A stretch of DNA of 64,000 nucleotides, taken from contig JAFJTR010000078.1 of assembly GCA_022559985.1 (NCBI GenBank), positions 1 to 64,000 of the forward strand, read 5' to 3'. The position numbers were made by a program, and so were the translations under genes. Within the stretch, counting starts at the first letter, position 1. Each line of letters begins with the position of its first letter. The notes beneath the pieces were generated by a model that saw nothing but the letters and a program-made list of their open reading frames with translations, was not told where the DNA came from and did not search any database. Positions 22,562 to 35,735 of the stretch are shown piece by piece. The DNA comes from Parastagonospora avenae f. sp. tritici 18332-5 (lineage: Eukaryota; Ascomycota; Dothideomycetes; Pleosporales; Phaeosphaeriaceae).

Positions 22562-23932
22562 TATTTCAATTCCGGGCTCTATGGGGAGGTGTGTAAGTAC
22601 ATTCTTCAATATTCAAGAGCTTCTCAACGATGGAAACACTCTGCTCTTGATTCGAAGGCATATTGGACGGCTTGTGCGCTCTTCGGTGACTCTGGGACGG
22701 GTACACTCGCGCGTGGGCCTGCGCTTTAGGGCAAAGACCCACTCTGTCATTTTTGCATGTATATATGCCGACCTAAAGATCATACAGTAGCGAGCGCGAC
22801 ATGGTCTTCGGGCGATGGAGTACGACGCCAGGACCCCCATTTTCGAATTTCTAAAAGAGTTGGGCAGAGTCAGGGTTGGTCGAAAAAGTTGTATCTATGT
22901 TTTTGTGGTTACACTTCACGATGGTAAATCCGATGGTGCGCGGTCTTGGCCCCACATGATATCTTGGACATCTAGGAAAGATGCTGTGTAGCTGCTCGGA
23001 GAAGGAACGGATGGCGCAGATGTCGCGTTTCTTGCCTCTAACATATCCATTGGAATTAGCTGTGGTACGTAGCGAGATAAAGCGCTGAATTTGTTGGCGC
23101 AAGACATGGCAAGGTACGACCACCGCTAGCGATGCGAGTTGAGGCTTCCCTATCAACGGCTGGACCAAGAGATTACAACATGTATCCATCTCTACTTACT
23201 TGACCATGTTCAGTTCCCCAGCTTGATTCTCTCTCGCACGCGGTTTGTCTGCATGCCACATCGGGCTGATTTCGACTAGACCTGGTACCGGTCTCTCTGC
23301 CGACTCGCTCCAGGATAGCTAGCTCTCATATCCCTCTATCTGGTGATGCTACATCTCCTCCTTCATTGCTGGATGTTCTCTATGTTGGCCAGTGATAAGA
23401 TAACATTTTACCCTGCTAGGCGCTGTCGCGGTTGAAGACACGCTGTACCTGTCATCGACCTTGCCCCCTAAGAACTATTGTCGTTGCTTCCATCACCTCG
23501 CGCAGAAGCCGAATGTTCAGATCTACGAGAGCTTGCGTATGGGCATATACTAAAAGACAATGAGCGACGGTGGGAAACCTTCGGTATATCGTTAGCAGCT
23601 ATACAGCAAACTACTAACTAAATGTTGCGACAACCGAAACAACGACGCAAACATTTTAGGATTTCGTATACTATAGAACGACAACGCCAACCCATTCCGA
23701 GCGTCAACCACAGAGACTTTTAGATATCCATGGAATAAGGCATCTGCATCACGTAAGATTGCCATCTCAATGACGATGCAATGAATGAAACATTAGGGAA
23801 AGAAGGCGCTAAAGAATGAAGACTGCATTGATAAGACTGCCACGGCAACAGAATATCCCATTCTCCTGCTCTGCAAAAGGCACAAGCCTATTCGGGGAAA
23901 TCTCCCAGATGTTTGGAATCCGACATGGCCAC
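22562..23932. other. Intergenic region, with a possible minus-strand gene remnant at 22851-23189
   Basis: This stretch lies between the regulator's stop and the PKS stop. Two overlapping minus-strand open frames are present (22851-23189, 112 codons, and 22916-23107). The second reads like protein sequence (ALSRYVPQLIPMDMLEARN, then SSYTASFLDVQDIMWGQDR) and may be the 3' part of a lost gene. I recognise no family, and the two frames cannot both be real. Nothing else was seen. Confidence 0.3.
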
Positions 23933-26900
23933 TTAATCTACCTTCCTTTGCGACAAAATTTCACCTGCGAGGGCACGCAGACTATCGGCCTGCATAATCG
24001 CACTCAAAGTCAACTCAACAGCAGTTTCTCTGCGGATCCAATTGCGCAGCTCGACAGAAACCAGAGAGTCGAGATTGTACGATGTAAGTGGCGCGTCTGG
24101 CAGCACTTCTTCCCGCTCAATCATGGTCATTGCAGAGACCTTTGTGATCATCGCCTCAGTCAGACCAATCAGAGGGTCTTCGGCAGTAGTCCAGGATGCA
24201 GAGTGTAGGTCGGCTCCTCCACCCACAGCCTTGACTCGGTTTCTCTTGTCACTCATAAGACGGACCTTGGTATGAACCGGGTGGAAAAATTTCCAACCAC
24301 CATTCTGGACTGGCTGACCGTCAATGTAGACCATGAAAGTCTGTGCTCTGCCGTTGTAAACGAATGGGGAAGACGGCCCGAGTAGAATGCCACCGAAAAT
24401 TGCTCGTATATCCGCCATTGTGATGGCAACACCAAGCGATTCCTTGAGGATCTCGCTCAGGTTATTGTCCGCTACGTAGCCCACGTCCAGCACGACAGGC
24501 AATGCGACCGAAACAGTGTACTGGCCGCGGGCATTGCGATATTGGGAGAATGCGTTGTAGAATCCCTGTGTTCATGTTAATATTTCCCTTGCCATTCAAG
24601 TGCTATTCTTGTTGTGTTACTTACGGCAGTGCCGGCGTAGATGGCCTGGCCAAGATTTCCGGTATCTCCGTTGAAAGAAGAAAGAGCAACGAAAAAATCG
24701 AGGTCGCTTGGCATGAGCTCGTGAAGGTTCCACGCGCCCTTTACCCTGGGCGTGGTTATAATCTCCCAGTCTTCAAGAGTGGAGTTGACAAATAATTTGT
24801 CCTAGGAGGCTCAGTCAGCAACTCATTTCAATCTTCTTCAGTATTGGCAAGGAACCTACACTCAACAGGAGAGCGCTGTGTATGACACCACGAACTGGAG
24901 GGAGGTCTCTTATGGCATCCACAACTGCGGCAAGCTCATTCCGGTGACCAACGTTGCAGGAGAATATCTTCACGCAAACATCAGTGTCTTTGTACCTGTT
25001 CAGTATCTTTTGAGCCTCAGACCCGGTTGCTCCACTGCGGCTGAGAAGGACGATGTATCGCGCTCCGTGATCGATCATCCAATACGCGAGATCAAGACCA
25101 ATACCGCGCGTTCCACCAGCAACAAGATATGTCGCATCTGACTTCAAGGTCACATCCAAGGGCCGCAGGGCTGTCTCTGCGACGACGCTGTCGTCCTTGC
25201 CTAGGGTAATCACCATCTTGCCCATATGCTCACCAGATTTCAGCTTTCGAAGAGCGGTAGCAAATTGGGAAATGGGAGTTGTGGTCACTGGCTGAATGGG
25301 TTGGATGTTGCCGCGCTCAAGCAAAGTGACCACCTCGGTGAAAACGTCCTTGACATCGTCTCGTCGGTACTGGTAGAGGTCGCGGAGATCGATGCCGGTA
25401 TATGTGACGTTCCTGTTGAAAGGCTTCATAGGCAGATTGTTGTTCTGGAAGGCGTCCTTCTTGCTTATCTCGATGAACCGACCAAAGGGTGCGGTCAAAG
25501 CCCAAGTCTCTGTCATCAGCTCTCCGCCCAGAGAATTTACGATAACATCTATGCCCTTGTTGGCCGTTGCACTCAAGATCTGGTCTCTGAACTCTGGTGT
25601 GCGGCTTGAGAAAATTCGATCCTTGGGGATGCCGAACTTTTGGTGTAGGAAATCTCTCTTCGCTTCGTTCCCAGCAGTAACATAGACATGAGCGCCCACG
25701 TTCTGCGCAAGCACCACGCATGCCTGACCTACGGAGCCAGCCGCTGCATGGATGAGGACTGTCTCGTTTTTCCTAAGTCGCGCTTTCTGGGTAAGAGCCA
25801 CTACCGCTAGGCAATAAGCGAGTGGTAGGGTAGCAGCATCGATGATACTGACGCCCTGTGGAATTTTGCCGACTAACCATGACGGCAGCTTTATTTCCGT
25901 GGCTAGAGCACTGGAATCAGGTGTAAGGAAGAAGACGTCATCTCCCTCTCGCAGATGTGAGACCCGAGAGCCAGTCTTGACGATCTTCCCGGCTCCTTCG
26001 TGGCTAGGTGGAGACCAAGGGATCGATCCAAGGACCACTTCGAGATCGCGATGGCCTACACCTGCTGCCTCAACCCTTACAATGACATCGTCTTCGCCAA
26101 GTCCGGAGACATCGGTCCTTTGGAAATATATGGTATCAGGACTTCCTGCGGCATCTATGGTCATTTCCAAACCGCGGTCACTGTTGTCCCACAAGTTTTG
26201 CGTTTTGCGGAAAGCCACTCCTTCCTCAACAGCGAATTGCTCCTTAACCTCTTTCAGTTGTCGCATTCGTGGAAGCTGGATCGCGCCGTCATGCCAGGCG
26301 AAGTCAAAATCTTGGTCACGCGACAGCTCAGGGTCGCGTAGTTTCGTGGCAAGTTTCAGGATCCCCATGGCACCCTGAGACGTGCATGGCACATCTTCGA
26401 ACAAGATCAAGTTCTTCAAGTCAACCTCCATTCGTAAGGTGCGCACCATGCCTTGTATGATCTTGGCATCAGGTGAAGTTCCTTCGGGTGTAACCCACAG
26501 TAATCCTGTGTTCTGTAGAAGCAGGTTCTGTAGGCTCTTGAACTTGTCTTGGTCCATGTCTTGCAGAGCGCTCCTGCGCGGAGAGTCGATGAAGACATAA
26601 TACGGGTTGTCTTCAGGATCCATTTCAGCATATGGTTTCATCTCAGTGGGATAGCCGAGTTCCTTCGAGATCAGGTCCGCCACTGACTGGGCAAACTCCA
26701 CCTCGTTCTCATCTAGGAAAGGTCCGCAGATAGTGATCGGCCTACTGTCGTCCTGTTTGCCGATTCTGGTAGAGCACAGAATACTCACGAAGGGCTTATC
26801 AGTTCCGTACCTACTCGGAAGAACCACGTCAACGCCAGAAAACCCACTGTCAAGGAGCAGTTGATTCCACACATTCGCTGGCATCATTGGACCCACTTCA

Positions 26901-29900
26901 TGGTCACGGTATTTATCTTCAGCTTCCCACCAACCAGGAAGTAGCGAAAATGGAAGAACAGACGCTGGATGACGCATGGCCTCTAGCAAGATGAGCTTGC
27001 CCCCTGGTTTCAGCAAGCTCCGTACGTGGGTCATGGTCTTCACCATATCTGCGGTCGCATGCAGGACGTTTGCTGCAATGACGACGTCATAGTCTTGCTC
27101 TTCGAAGCCTTGGCTCCTGGGGTCCTGGGTAATATCGAGCTTCTTGTAAGTGATGCGCTGCGACCAATCACTCAGCTTCTTGCGGGCCATCTCAAAGAAA
27201 CCAGATGAAATGTCCGTAAAGGTGTAGTCGAGCACTGCCAACTCGTCTCTCCCACGTGATAGACCCTCAATCACAGGTAGAGTTGTGCCAGCTGTTCCGC
27301 CTCCGATCTCCAGAATGCGTTGGTTGGGCTCAAGGTCGGCCAAGTATTCGGTCAAGTGACCGAGTACCTTGCTGAGGTGGGCATTCGTTACATCTGCCTC
27401 ATAGTGGCGTGTAAGACGGCCATCAGTAAGCATGATTTCCAGTGGTTCAATATTGCCGCACAGTATATCCACGATGTTTTCACCCATGATGCAGATGAGT
27501 TCGCCCTGAGCATCGCTAGTCCGCACCTCATTTAGCAGAGCTGTAGGCTCGCTGGTATAATCCAAGCCGTACTGAGCAACAGTCTTGAAGCCCCAATGAA
27601 CGAATCGGCATAAGTGATGTGGTAGCTTGGAGTAGTCAAGGTCGGCCGTTTCTCTCAACGCTTTCTCGATGTAGTAACACGCAGCCTCTTCACCTTTGCG
27701 AATACGAACATCCTCTTCTACCCCCAATTCTCCAGCCGCATTGCAAAGCTTCTTTCTTAGCTGCTCCGTTGGGACAAAGTCGTAGCGTGGCAGGACTTCC
27801 CAGGACCAGTTGTCTGGCACCGTCGCGGAGGGATCAATAACCTCATCGGCTGAACCAATGTTGCGGAAGGCGCAGGACTCCCATTCGGCGATAGGCGTCA
27901 AGTTGTCAGCGGAATCTCGTGCGAAGGCGGCTACTCCAACGTGCATGCGACCACCTTTAACATCGTAGTCAAGGCGACGCATGACCACGTCGAAGCGATG
28001 CAAAGGATCTGACGGAATCTTGTTCGAGACCCTGAAACGGCTGATATAATTGGGCATCTGGGCCGGTCGCCTCCCATGCTCATCATATTGAAGAGGTCCA
28101 CCGCCTTGGAGAAAACCATCTAGTGTTGGAGGATCAATGCTGACAGGCGATCCTCGGGCGTACGGATCGCGTAGAGCATCACCAAGATCCCTCAATCGGT
28201 GTTCGAGGATCGTGTATCCCTTGCCTTCGTAGAATTTCACGTTGTTTCGAAATGAAGGCCCATACAACGTAGCACGAAGACCTGCGGTCTCATACTCAGC
28301 ATTGATATCGTGCTCCCTCAGGCCAGTCGTCATGTTTACCAGAGGAAGAGAGGCACTGAATGTGGGTGTGTCCATGGTCATGTCGTTCATTTCGGGCTCA
28401 ATTTGACCCCAACTGTGCTTTGTCCATCCGCTTTCCTCTGCCCACGTCATAATCTCGAACGACCAAGCCTTGGTTGAAAAGGATCCCTCACCAATCGCTG
28501 CTGGCTTGAGCTTCGTTGTCATATCGACAGTCGTCTCCTCGTGTATCTCCAGACTTCGGACCACATGGAAGTCCGTTACGAGAAAAGCGGCGGCAGTGGT
28601 GGAGAGTGTTCTTCGGGCAGCCTCGATAGCGCAAGACATGTAACCTGTCATTGGGAAAATAGTGGCCCCACCGACAACGTGGTCTCGAATCCACGGCATC
28701 TCATCCAGAGTGAACACCTGCCTGTATGTTCTCTCTTGGCTAGCGTTGGGGCTGATCTTCCGTCCCAGGAGAGGATGGAAATCTTCACCCGGAAAGTACT
28801 TGTCGTTTGTAGATCTTGGCCTTAACTCGTAGTCGGTCTTGTCCCAAGCATAAGCTGGAAGCTCGGTGATGACTTCAGCATTGTGTTTGTCGGTCTGATT
28901 GACTGCTTTTAGCTCAACACGTGCTCCCAGAGTGAACAGCGTGCTGGCTAGCTCCAGCATAGCTTGAGTGGCGTCGGTACCACGCAGTAAAGTTGGCAGG
29001 TATGTAAAAGACGCGGGAGTCCAGTTTTGTTGGACCTGGACAAGTTCTGCCGTCTGCTTGATCGGATTTTTCAGTGCCGCATGTGGACCGATTTCTATGA
29101 CCACTCTAGGTAATACCTGAGCAGCCTTGCTTTTACCAAGATGTTCAGGTGCTAGAAGAACTTCGACTGCATCCATGAACATGACTGGTTGTACGAGATT
29201 CTTTACCCAATAGGAAGGATCGATCCTGTCCACCACTCGCCCAGTGACGGACGACACGAACACCGTATGAAAAGCGGATTTTTTGCCAGAAAGGGGGGCA
29301 TCTCCACTGAAGTAGGGTCCAATATCCCCGAGGTAGGATTTGGCGACCGCTTCCATGTGTTGAGAATGGTAGGCCATTTGAATCTTGAGTTTGCGAGCGA
29401 ACAAACCAGTGGCTTCCGCAGCCTTGTGAACATTGTCAATTGCAGATTGATCTCCTGAGATCGTGACAGAGTTCGAGCTGTTCACAGCGGCTACTGTGGC
29501 ATAAGCTTCGGCATGCTCCTCTATCAGCCTTGAGGCTTCTTCGAAGCTCACACCAAGTGCTAGCATGGCCCCTTTCTCTCCTGACTGCTGCTTTGTGGCC
29601 AGTTGAGCGGCTGCTTGACCGCGGAAATATGACACAGCTATAGCTTGTTGAAAAGTGATCAGGCCGGCAGCATATGCTGCCGCAATTTCACCACTAGAGT
29701 GTCCGGTAACTGCAGCTGGAGTGATTCCCCAGTCTTTCAGTAGTGCGACCAAAGCCAACTGTACCACGGTACAGGCGGGCTGACTGATTTCAGCATCATC
29801 GACTCGTGACTCAGACGGTATTTTCCGAAGCTCTTCAGTCAGGGACCAGGTCGCTCCCATGTTTTGGAGTTGCAGTTCGGCATCTTTCAGTGTCTTGTCG

Positions 29901-31962
29901 AAGATTTCGAAGTGTCCCAATCCGGAAGCCATTTCTGCATGCCTTGAAATAAATATTAGTGAAATGACATTTCCACTCATCACTTCTGGCGTCATCTCAA
30001 ACTTACTGGGCGCCTTGTCCAGTGAATACGAAAAGAACTGCACGCTCCTTGGTTCTTGTTGGCTTCAAGACCGACAATTTCTCTTGTAGGCTCTCCATGG
30101 AATTAGCAACAGCGGCAACTCGATACGGGTGATGATTACGACGTTGTCCCAGTGTGTAACTAAGATCTGTCGCAAAGTCACTCGAATCTGACACTGTGTC
30201 CAAGTATTCGTCGAAGGAAATCAGGTAAGATGTGAGGCTCTTCTGCGTTTTAGCTGAAAAGACGTAGAGCCGTTGGGTCTGGTTGGCAATGCCATTGCCG
30301 TTTTCCGCGAGACCATTCGTCCCGTTGATGTCCTTAATGGTGTGCCCATTTGTACCATTAGCTTCATGTGTGACATGGCCATTCGTACCGTTAGGCTTTT
30401 GTATGGCAGACCCATTTGTACCGTTGGCCCCATTTATGGCATGGCCATCCGATACAGCCTTGGGTGGTGCAGCCTCCATGAGAATTGCAGAGTTGCTACC
30501 ACCAAACCCTAGGAAACTCCAATCAGATTGTTGTAGATCTTTTTCGAGGGCTTAACTCACCGAAGTTGGTCACAATGCACCGTCGTTGCTCGTTCTCCGG
30601 CCATGGAAGTGGCATTTCTGGGATCTTGATCTTCTCGTGACCTTCGATCTTCTCGTTGATCTTCTCAAACCCGGCTGTTGGAAGAACCATGCCTTTCTTG
30701 AGCATCATGATTGCTTTGACGATGGCGAGTACACCGCTTGCCCCTTCCAAATGTCTGTGGCTAGTGTGAAAAAATGGCTGCCAAATTCTTTGAATATACG
30801 CTTACCCGAAGTTCGACTTCAAAGATCCTAGATAGATAGGGTTGCTCGCTGTGCGGTTTCTGGCTAGCACAGCAGTGAATGCTCCAGCTTCAATTGGATC
30901 ACCGACTGCTGTTCCGGTTCCATGACCCTAAAACTGATTAGCAGATGTTATGGAGATCAAACTCCTTTGTTTCTGTCAAAGAACATACCTCGACAACAGG
31001 AGTATCGGAAGGATCTACACCAGCCGCGTTGTGCACTGCCCAGAGCAACTTCTGTTGGGCCAATCCGTTGGGCATCGTGATCCCATCCGACCTGCCGCTA
31101 TGGTTACATGCGGTGCTAAGAATCAGTGCCTGAATCGGATCACCATCACGGATGGCATCGTCGTAACGCTTCAGTAATAGACATGCGGCACCCTCACCAC
31201 GACCAAAGCCGGATGCTTTGGTATCGTATGAGTAGCTTCTACCGTGCTCAGATAGCGCTCTAAGTATCAGTGTTAGTGTTGCCACATATATTTCTGGAAG
31301 CCATAAACTTACCCAGTCTTCTCTAGCACCAACCAGCCAGCTGGACTCAGATTCAGTGACGCTGAACCAACAAAGGCTCCGTCACACTCGCCGTTTCGCA
31401 GGGCCCTGACAGCCATGTCTGCCGCATAGACGCTACTAGCGCACGCAGCATCTGCGACAACGCTTGGGCCATCAATGTCGAAGAAGTACGAGACACGATT
31501 GGCGGCCATACATGGAGCAGCTCCCGTTCCCGAGAATGTCTGGATAGCATGCTCGTCATCGCCGAGGCGCTGAGCATATTCGTGCTGCCCCGAGCCAACG
31601 AAAACACCTATCTTCTTGCCGGCGAGATCGACAAAGGTCTTGCCTGCATCTTCGGCTGCTTCCAAAGCTACCTCGAGCACTAGACGATGCTGTGGATCCG
31701 CATGCTTGGCTTCGTCTGCTCTCATGTTGAAGAAGGCAGCATCGAAGCCAAAGGGTTTGTCGATAAAATGTGCTCCTTTGGTACCGACCACGCCTGATTT
31801 CTGTCCGCCAGCCTGATAGTAGGCAGACTGATCATAGCGATCAGCTGGGACACTAGTCCAAGCTGACCTTGCTTGTGACAGGTACTCCCATAGGCTTTTC
31901 CCATGAACCCCAGGAGCACGGTAGGAAAGACCAATGACGGCAACGCGGCTTTCTGGTGCCAT
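23933..31962 (-). CDS. Highly reducing polyketide synthase (KS-AT-DH-MT-ER-KR-ACP)
   Basis: The protein has 2543 residues from eight exons (minus): 31962-31313, 31259-30989, 30927-30806, 30754-30561, 30508-30007, 29942-24860, 24801-24625, 24565-23933. The introns are 51-64 bp and all frames join. The KS has Cys174 in DAACASS plus HGTGT and NFGHLEG histidines. The AT has GHSSGE (Ser about 662). The DH has DHVVGGATIFP (His about 1001) and LDGFLQ. The methyltransferase has LEIGGGTAGTT at about 1457. The ER spans about 1840-2155 with HAAAGSVGQA. The KR has GGTRGIG (about 2190) with Ser about 2316 and Tyr about 2329. The ACP carries LDSL (Ser about 2500) near the C-terminus. All expected catalytic motifs are present. 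No thioesterase, reductase or condensation domain follows the ACP, so release must occur in trans. Product unknown: a reduced, possibly C-methylated chain. Confidence 0.96.
30285..30445 (-). repeat. NGTNG repeat-coding linker in the PKS
   Basis: Between KS and AT the protein has a low-complexity Asn/Gly-rich linker with the NGTNG motif four times (GANGTNGSAI, KPNGTNGHVT, EANGTNGHTI, DINGTNGLAE), in DNA units of about 36-42 bp. Flexible linkers of this composition occur in fungal PKSs. The near-repeats suggest length variation between isolates. Confidence 0.8.
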
Positions 31963-33139
31963 TCTGTGTATGAAAACACGGAAATGTTTGGTTGATTACG
32001 TGTGGTGTGTAAACGATGTTTAGTGACAAAGAATCAGACGAACGGTAATCTTGAGTGACTGAGTTGAAGGGTGCATGTCCAAAAAGCAGTTTGGTTGGGT
32101 ATTCTTAAATAGTTTACTCTGGGTACACATTTCATAGGACTCCTTTGCACCGACTATTTCCCTCACACCAACTCTTGCTCTTCCACCAACTCTTACCCCT
32201 CACATCAAGTCACCCCCTCACACGAGGTCCGTTCCGCGGTCGAGAGGTACGCCCAAGGTCCTTCCTCAATGGGTAAATAGCTCAGTCTCACCTGTCTTTG
32301 GCCAATCCATTTAGCTTTTTTGTGATTCATCGAAGCCACAATACCTCATGCAGATCATGTTCCCTGCCACTGACACACCCCACCGATGGCTTTTATCGAA
32401 ATCAGACCAGGGTGAGAATGCAATTGGATTGTCAGATCTGAGTCATCCTGAAACCTCAAATCACATCCTGTTTAGTAGGATTCAGACCTTGCTGGGTTGA
32501 TTCCAACCTGCATCAACTGTAGCAAGGATTGAAATACACAACCATGCATGTACGGAGTTCGTATCCTGGGCGCTGACACGCATCAGATCCAGTTGCCTGC
32601 TCTTTTCCGCCCAACGCGGTGGTCTTGAAAGCGGTTCTTATCTGTTGCGAATTGCATGGCAGTAGGATAATTGGTGGGCCTGTTGCGACCTATGAATGGG
32701 TGCTCCTTTACCGGCCGGTCTTTACGTATTTTATTGCTGACCCAAGGTATTATATACTTCCGTTAGCCTTCAATTTATCATCTTTGAATAGTGATTCGAT
32801 GACAACTAGTCATTACCGGTATGTGGTTGTGTTTGGGCGAATTCTTCGAATGAGAAATTATCACCCGAAGAGAGGAAACTTGCGGTTTCCGAAGTGATCA
32901 CCAAAGGGAGGAATTAAGGAACAACCCACTGTAGGCTGCGGAATACTACTGAGTCTACAGTAGATACACATTACCGTGCCCAAGTCCATCTTCCATACTG
33001 CAGTACTGCCGGTAAAATTTTGTAGAAATTGTAACAATTTGATTAGGACCAGGTAACGTTTATCTAACAAGAGATACGAAAACAACAATGTTTCATACCA
33101 ATCAAGCTTCCTGGCCTACTTGACCTCATTCTACGATAT
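31963..33139. promoter_or_regulatory. PKS promoter and P450 3' flank
   Basis: About 1.18 kb between the PKS start codon and the P450 stop codon, with no supported gene. A perfect 10-bp palindrome ACCGGCCGGT (32710-32719) contains inverted CGG/CCG triplets of the kind Zn2Cys6 factors bind. On the minus strand a CTATTTAAG TATA-like box lies about 140 bp before the start codon (near 32105). Only the sequence is seen, and regulatory function is inference. Confidence 0.35.
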
Positions 33140-34924
33140 CTATCGGCGCTGAGAGACTTTGAAACTCAGCTCTGGATCTTTATCCAAGGACACAATTCCG
33201 GCCCATTGAACGTTCCGTAACTTTGCGTCTAGTCTCTTCTCCGCATTCTGGTAAGTCTCTCCTTCCAACCGTGTTGGTTCAATTCTATGTCTCCTCAACA
33301 GACACAGAATCAATGTGGTGATCTCTACTTGTGCCATTTTCTGTCCTGGACATATTCGAGGCCCCTGTGACCATGGCACGAATGTGCCTTTAGGTGGGTG
33401 AAAAAGAATTGTCGTCGATCCAGGCGGATTGATCCATCTCGACGGGCGAAATAGATCCTCGTCGGATATACAGGTACTGGGGTTGAATCTGTCGGGATCT
33501 GATTGATGATTGATGTCTTTCCATGATTGCAAGTGATGGAGAGCTACCACATTGATATGGACTCTGGTCTTGGCTGGAAGTCGTACTGTAGTCCCCGATG
33601 ACGCTTGAATGATTTGGGGACCTGATGCTATCCTAAATAAACGCGAGGCAGAGCCATACAGTCTCTCCGTTTCCATCACAAAAGCCAGTGTGCGGACAGC
33701 CTCCGGATAGATAGTCGTATACTCCAGGGTATCCATTCCATCTCCGTCAGCAGGTATCAGGTCATCGATTTCTTCGATAAGCCAATCCTGCCACAATGGA
33801 AACCTTGCTAAAAGGACCACAGCAAAGTCCAACGCCCCTGCGATAGTTTTGTATCCGCCGGCGGTAAATGCGAACAAATTGCTGATCATTTCATCCCTAG
33901 ACAGCGTCTGTTGCGGTCCATTTCCACTTTGAGATGCTTGAACCAAGAGTGCTATGAAGTCCGGGTTGGAAGAAATGCTGGTTTCTCCCGTGGCTATGCG
34001 ATTCTGCTCTTGATCAATCAAGGACTGATTGCGCATGCAGAATTCCGTCATGGAACGGCCTACTATCCTCATCTTCTTATGTCCTGGCGCCCATGACGGC
34101 CAGTGATTGAGAAGAAGTGGCGGAAGTATAGCAAGCCCGAACGCATTGTTTACGTATGTGAGAAGCGCATCTTTGTAAGCCATCTGATAAGGAGGCTGGG
34201 GTTCCTGCTCTTCCTCGTCGTACCAAGGAAACTTGTCACCAATACCAACGCCGATGAGGATGCTGAAGCTGACCTGAGTGAGCCTATCAAACAGCATCGT
34301 AGTTTCGATCGAGCCCTTTTTGTTAGGCGAGACTGGAAGTAAGTCGTGCAGAAGTGTCTGAGAATAGTATATAGATTTTTCGAAAACCGCTTTCGATATG
34401 CGCTCATTGATGACCTTTGCGACGATCTTGCGGTGCCGAGCCCATTGGTCGCCGTTGGAAGTCAAGACATTAGGGCCGAACTTGGCCAGGAGAAATTCCA
34501 ATTCACGTGGCTGCTCGAAGTCGTGGATCCGGCGGAGTATCTCGTTGGATATCTGGGGGTCGGCGGTCCAAAATTCGTACGAGCGCAATCCTACCAGTGT
34601 GAATGATGAATCCTGTACATACCGTGCATCTTGTGCATCTGTGCGATATGCAAGGGTTCTTTGGTGGGAATCTGATGGCTCGAATAGCTCCCAGCCCGGG
34701 ATCGTTATGGCTATGCGCTTCCAGAGCCACGATGGGAGAAGACGCTGTAAGCGAAATCGATTGCGAGACGCGAAGAGTATCCAGAGGAAATTAGTTTGGT
34801 CAATCGGAACAAACACAGTGGGCAAGCCAATTGAGCGAGCACTTGAAATCATTCTGAGCCATTTGAATGCTTCCCGGAGGACGACAAGCAAAAAAAGAGT
34901 AGCGAAGATGGGGACAAAAGACAT
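33140..34924 (-). CDS. Cytochrome P450 monooxygenase
   Basis: A single open frame of 594 residues, long for a fungal P450 (usually about 500). The N-terminal hydrophobic segment (residues about 2-16, PIFATLFLLVVL) fits an ER membrane anchor. An ExxR motif (ETER) and PERF-type region (DPDRFNP, FRPSRW) precede the heme loop PWSQGPRICPGQK, with Cys525 as thiolate ligand. The I-helix reads FTAGGYKTIAG. The acidic residue expected before the conserved Thr is Lys, which is unusual. The gene lies between the PKS and the divergent MDR gene and most likely oxidises the polyketide. In-frame introns cannot be excluded, given the length. Confidence 0.92.
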   Translation of the reverse strand: MSFVPIFATLFLLVVLREAFKWLRMISSARSIGLPTVFVPIDQTNFLWILFASRNRFRLQRLLPSWLWKRIAITIPGWELFEPSDSHQRTLAYRTDAQDARYVQDSSFTLVGLRSYEFWTADPQISNEILRRIHDFEQPRELEFLLAKFGPNVLTSNGDQWARHRKIVAKVINERISKAVFEKSIYYSQTLLHDLLPVSPNKKGSIETTMLFDRLTQVSFSILIGVGIGDKFPWYDEEEQEPQPPYQMAYKDALLTYVNNAFGLAILPPLLLNHWPSWAPGHKKMRIVGRSMTEFCMRNQSLIDQEQNRIATGETSISSNPDFIALLVQASQSGNGPQQTLSRDEMISNLFAFTAGGYKTIAGALDFAVVLLARFPLWQDWLIEEIDDLIPADGDGMDTLEYTTIYPEAVRTLAFVMETERLYGSASRLFRIASGPQIIQASSGTTVRLPAKTRVHINVVALHHLQSWKDINHQSDPDRFNPSTCISDEDLFRPSRWINPPGSTTILFHPPKGTFVPWSQGPRICPGQKMAQVEITTLILCLLRRHRIEPTRLEGETYQNAEKRLDAKLRNVQWAGIVSLDKDPELSFKVSQRR

Positions 34925-35735
34925 AATGGGTCAGGATTAGATTGTAGGGCGCGGTGTGGTGTTGGGATCAGGTGAGAAAGTGTCAAGTGAAATGTCGTCC
35001 CTGTTCTCATTTATCGTTAATGTAGTAAGGTAACTTTAGGCGATGATCCATACAAGTCAGTTGATCGTAGCAAGCACGGAAAGGAGGATGCGAGAGGAAC
35101 GAGTCTTTTCAGTCCTCAGGACCAGTCAGGGGAGTCCATTTGACCCTGAAACTTCATTCCTTGGCCTTGTTGAAAACTCGCGACTCTGTGTTCCGCCGAG
35201 TCCGCAAGCACAAAACCGTTGACGTCCATAATTTCGATTTGAACATGCATCATCAGCCGGCTTGGCGAACGATTACTACAATCTCACCTGCAGGAGAGGC
35301 CTCCTGCTTTTAACGTCAGCCCAACTTCAATTACAGGCTTACAACCCTATTTGGAGCTTGTTGAACGCTTGGAGGGCGTGGGGGCATTCTGGAGCACTTC
35401 CAACCTTCACCAAGATTTACCAACAAAAGCAGGTGCAATGGGCGCAGTGCTTTGCATATGCATGTTCCAAGTCCGTCAATCACATCGGTTTCTACTAACG
35501 CCCGCTTTCTTAAGGATTCCTTGGTGACGTGACATGTTCCGTCTAGGGTTAAGTACTGTGAGGGGAAGGTATAGGATACGGGTTAGGCTGATTATCATGT
35601 GAAACCCTCGAGTTTTAATCACGGAGCGAGGTCTTCTTACATTCCTACATTGCATACTCGTTTCCTCAATATCTCAACTTTTTGTCACAAAAGTCAAATC
35701 CTGCGAGAGTCTGAGTCCGGCGGCGTGCCAGCAAT
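34925..35735. promoter_or_regulatory. Bidirectional promoter between P450 and MDR oxidoreductase
   Basis: An 811-bp region between divergent start codons with no supported gene (an open frame at 35262-35498 has no recognisable features). AGCCGGCT at 35255-35262 is a CCGG-centred palindrome like the one in the PKS promoter, and TCCGGCGGC lies near 35707. Co-regulation of the two genes is inference. Confidence 0.35.

Noticed and set aside
22851..23189. 112-codon minus frame as a cluster gene
   Set aside because: No recognisable domain, and an overlapping frame looks equally protein-like. Kept only as a low-confidence remnant.
24815..30043. 1742-codon frame as the whole PKS, or PKS pieces as separate genes
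   Set aside because: Seven short GT-AG introns join all fragments in frame into one KS-to-ACP protein.
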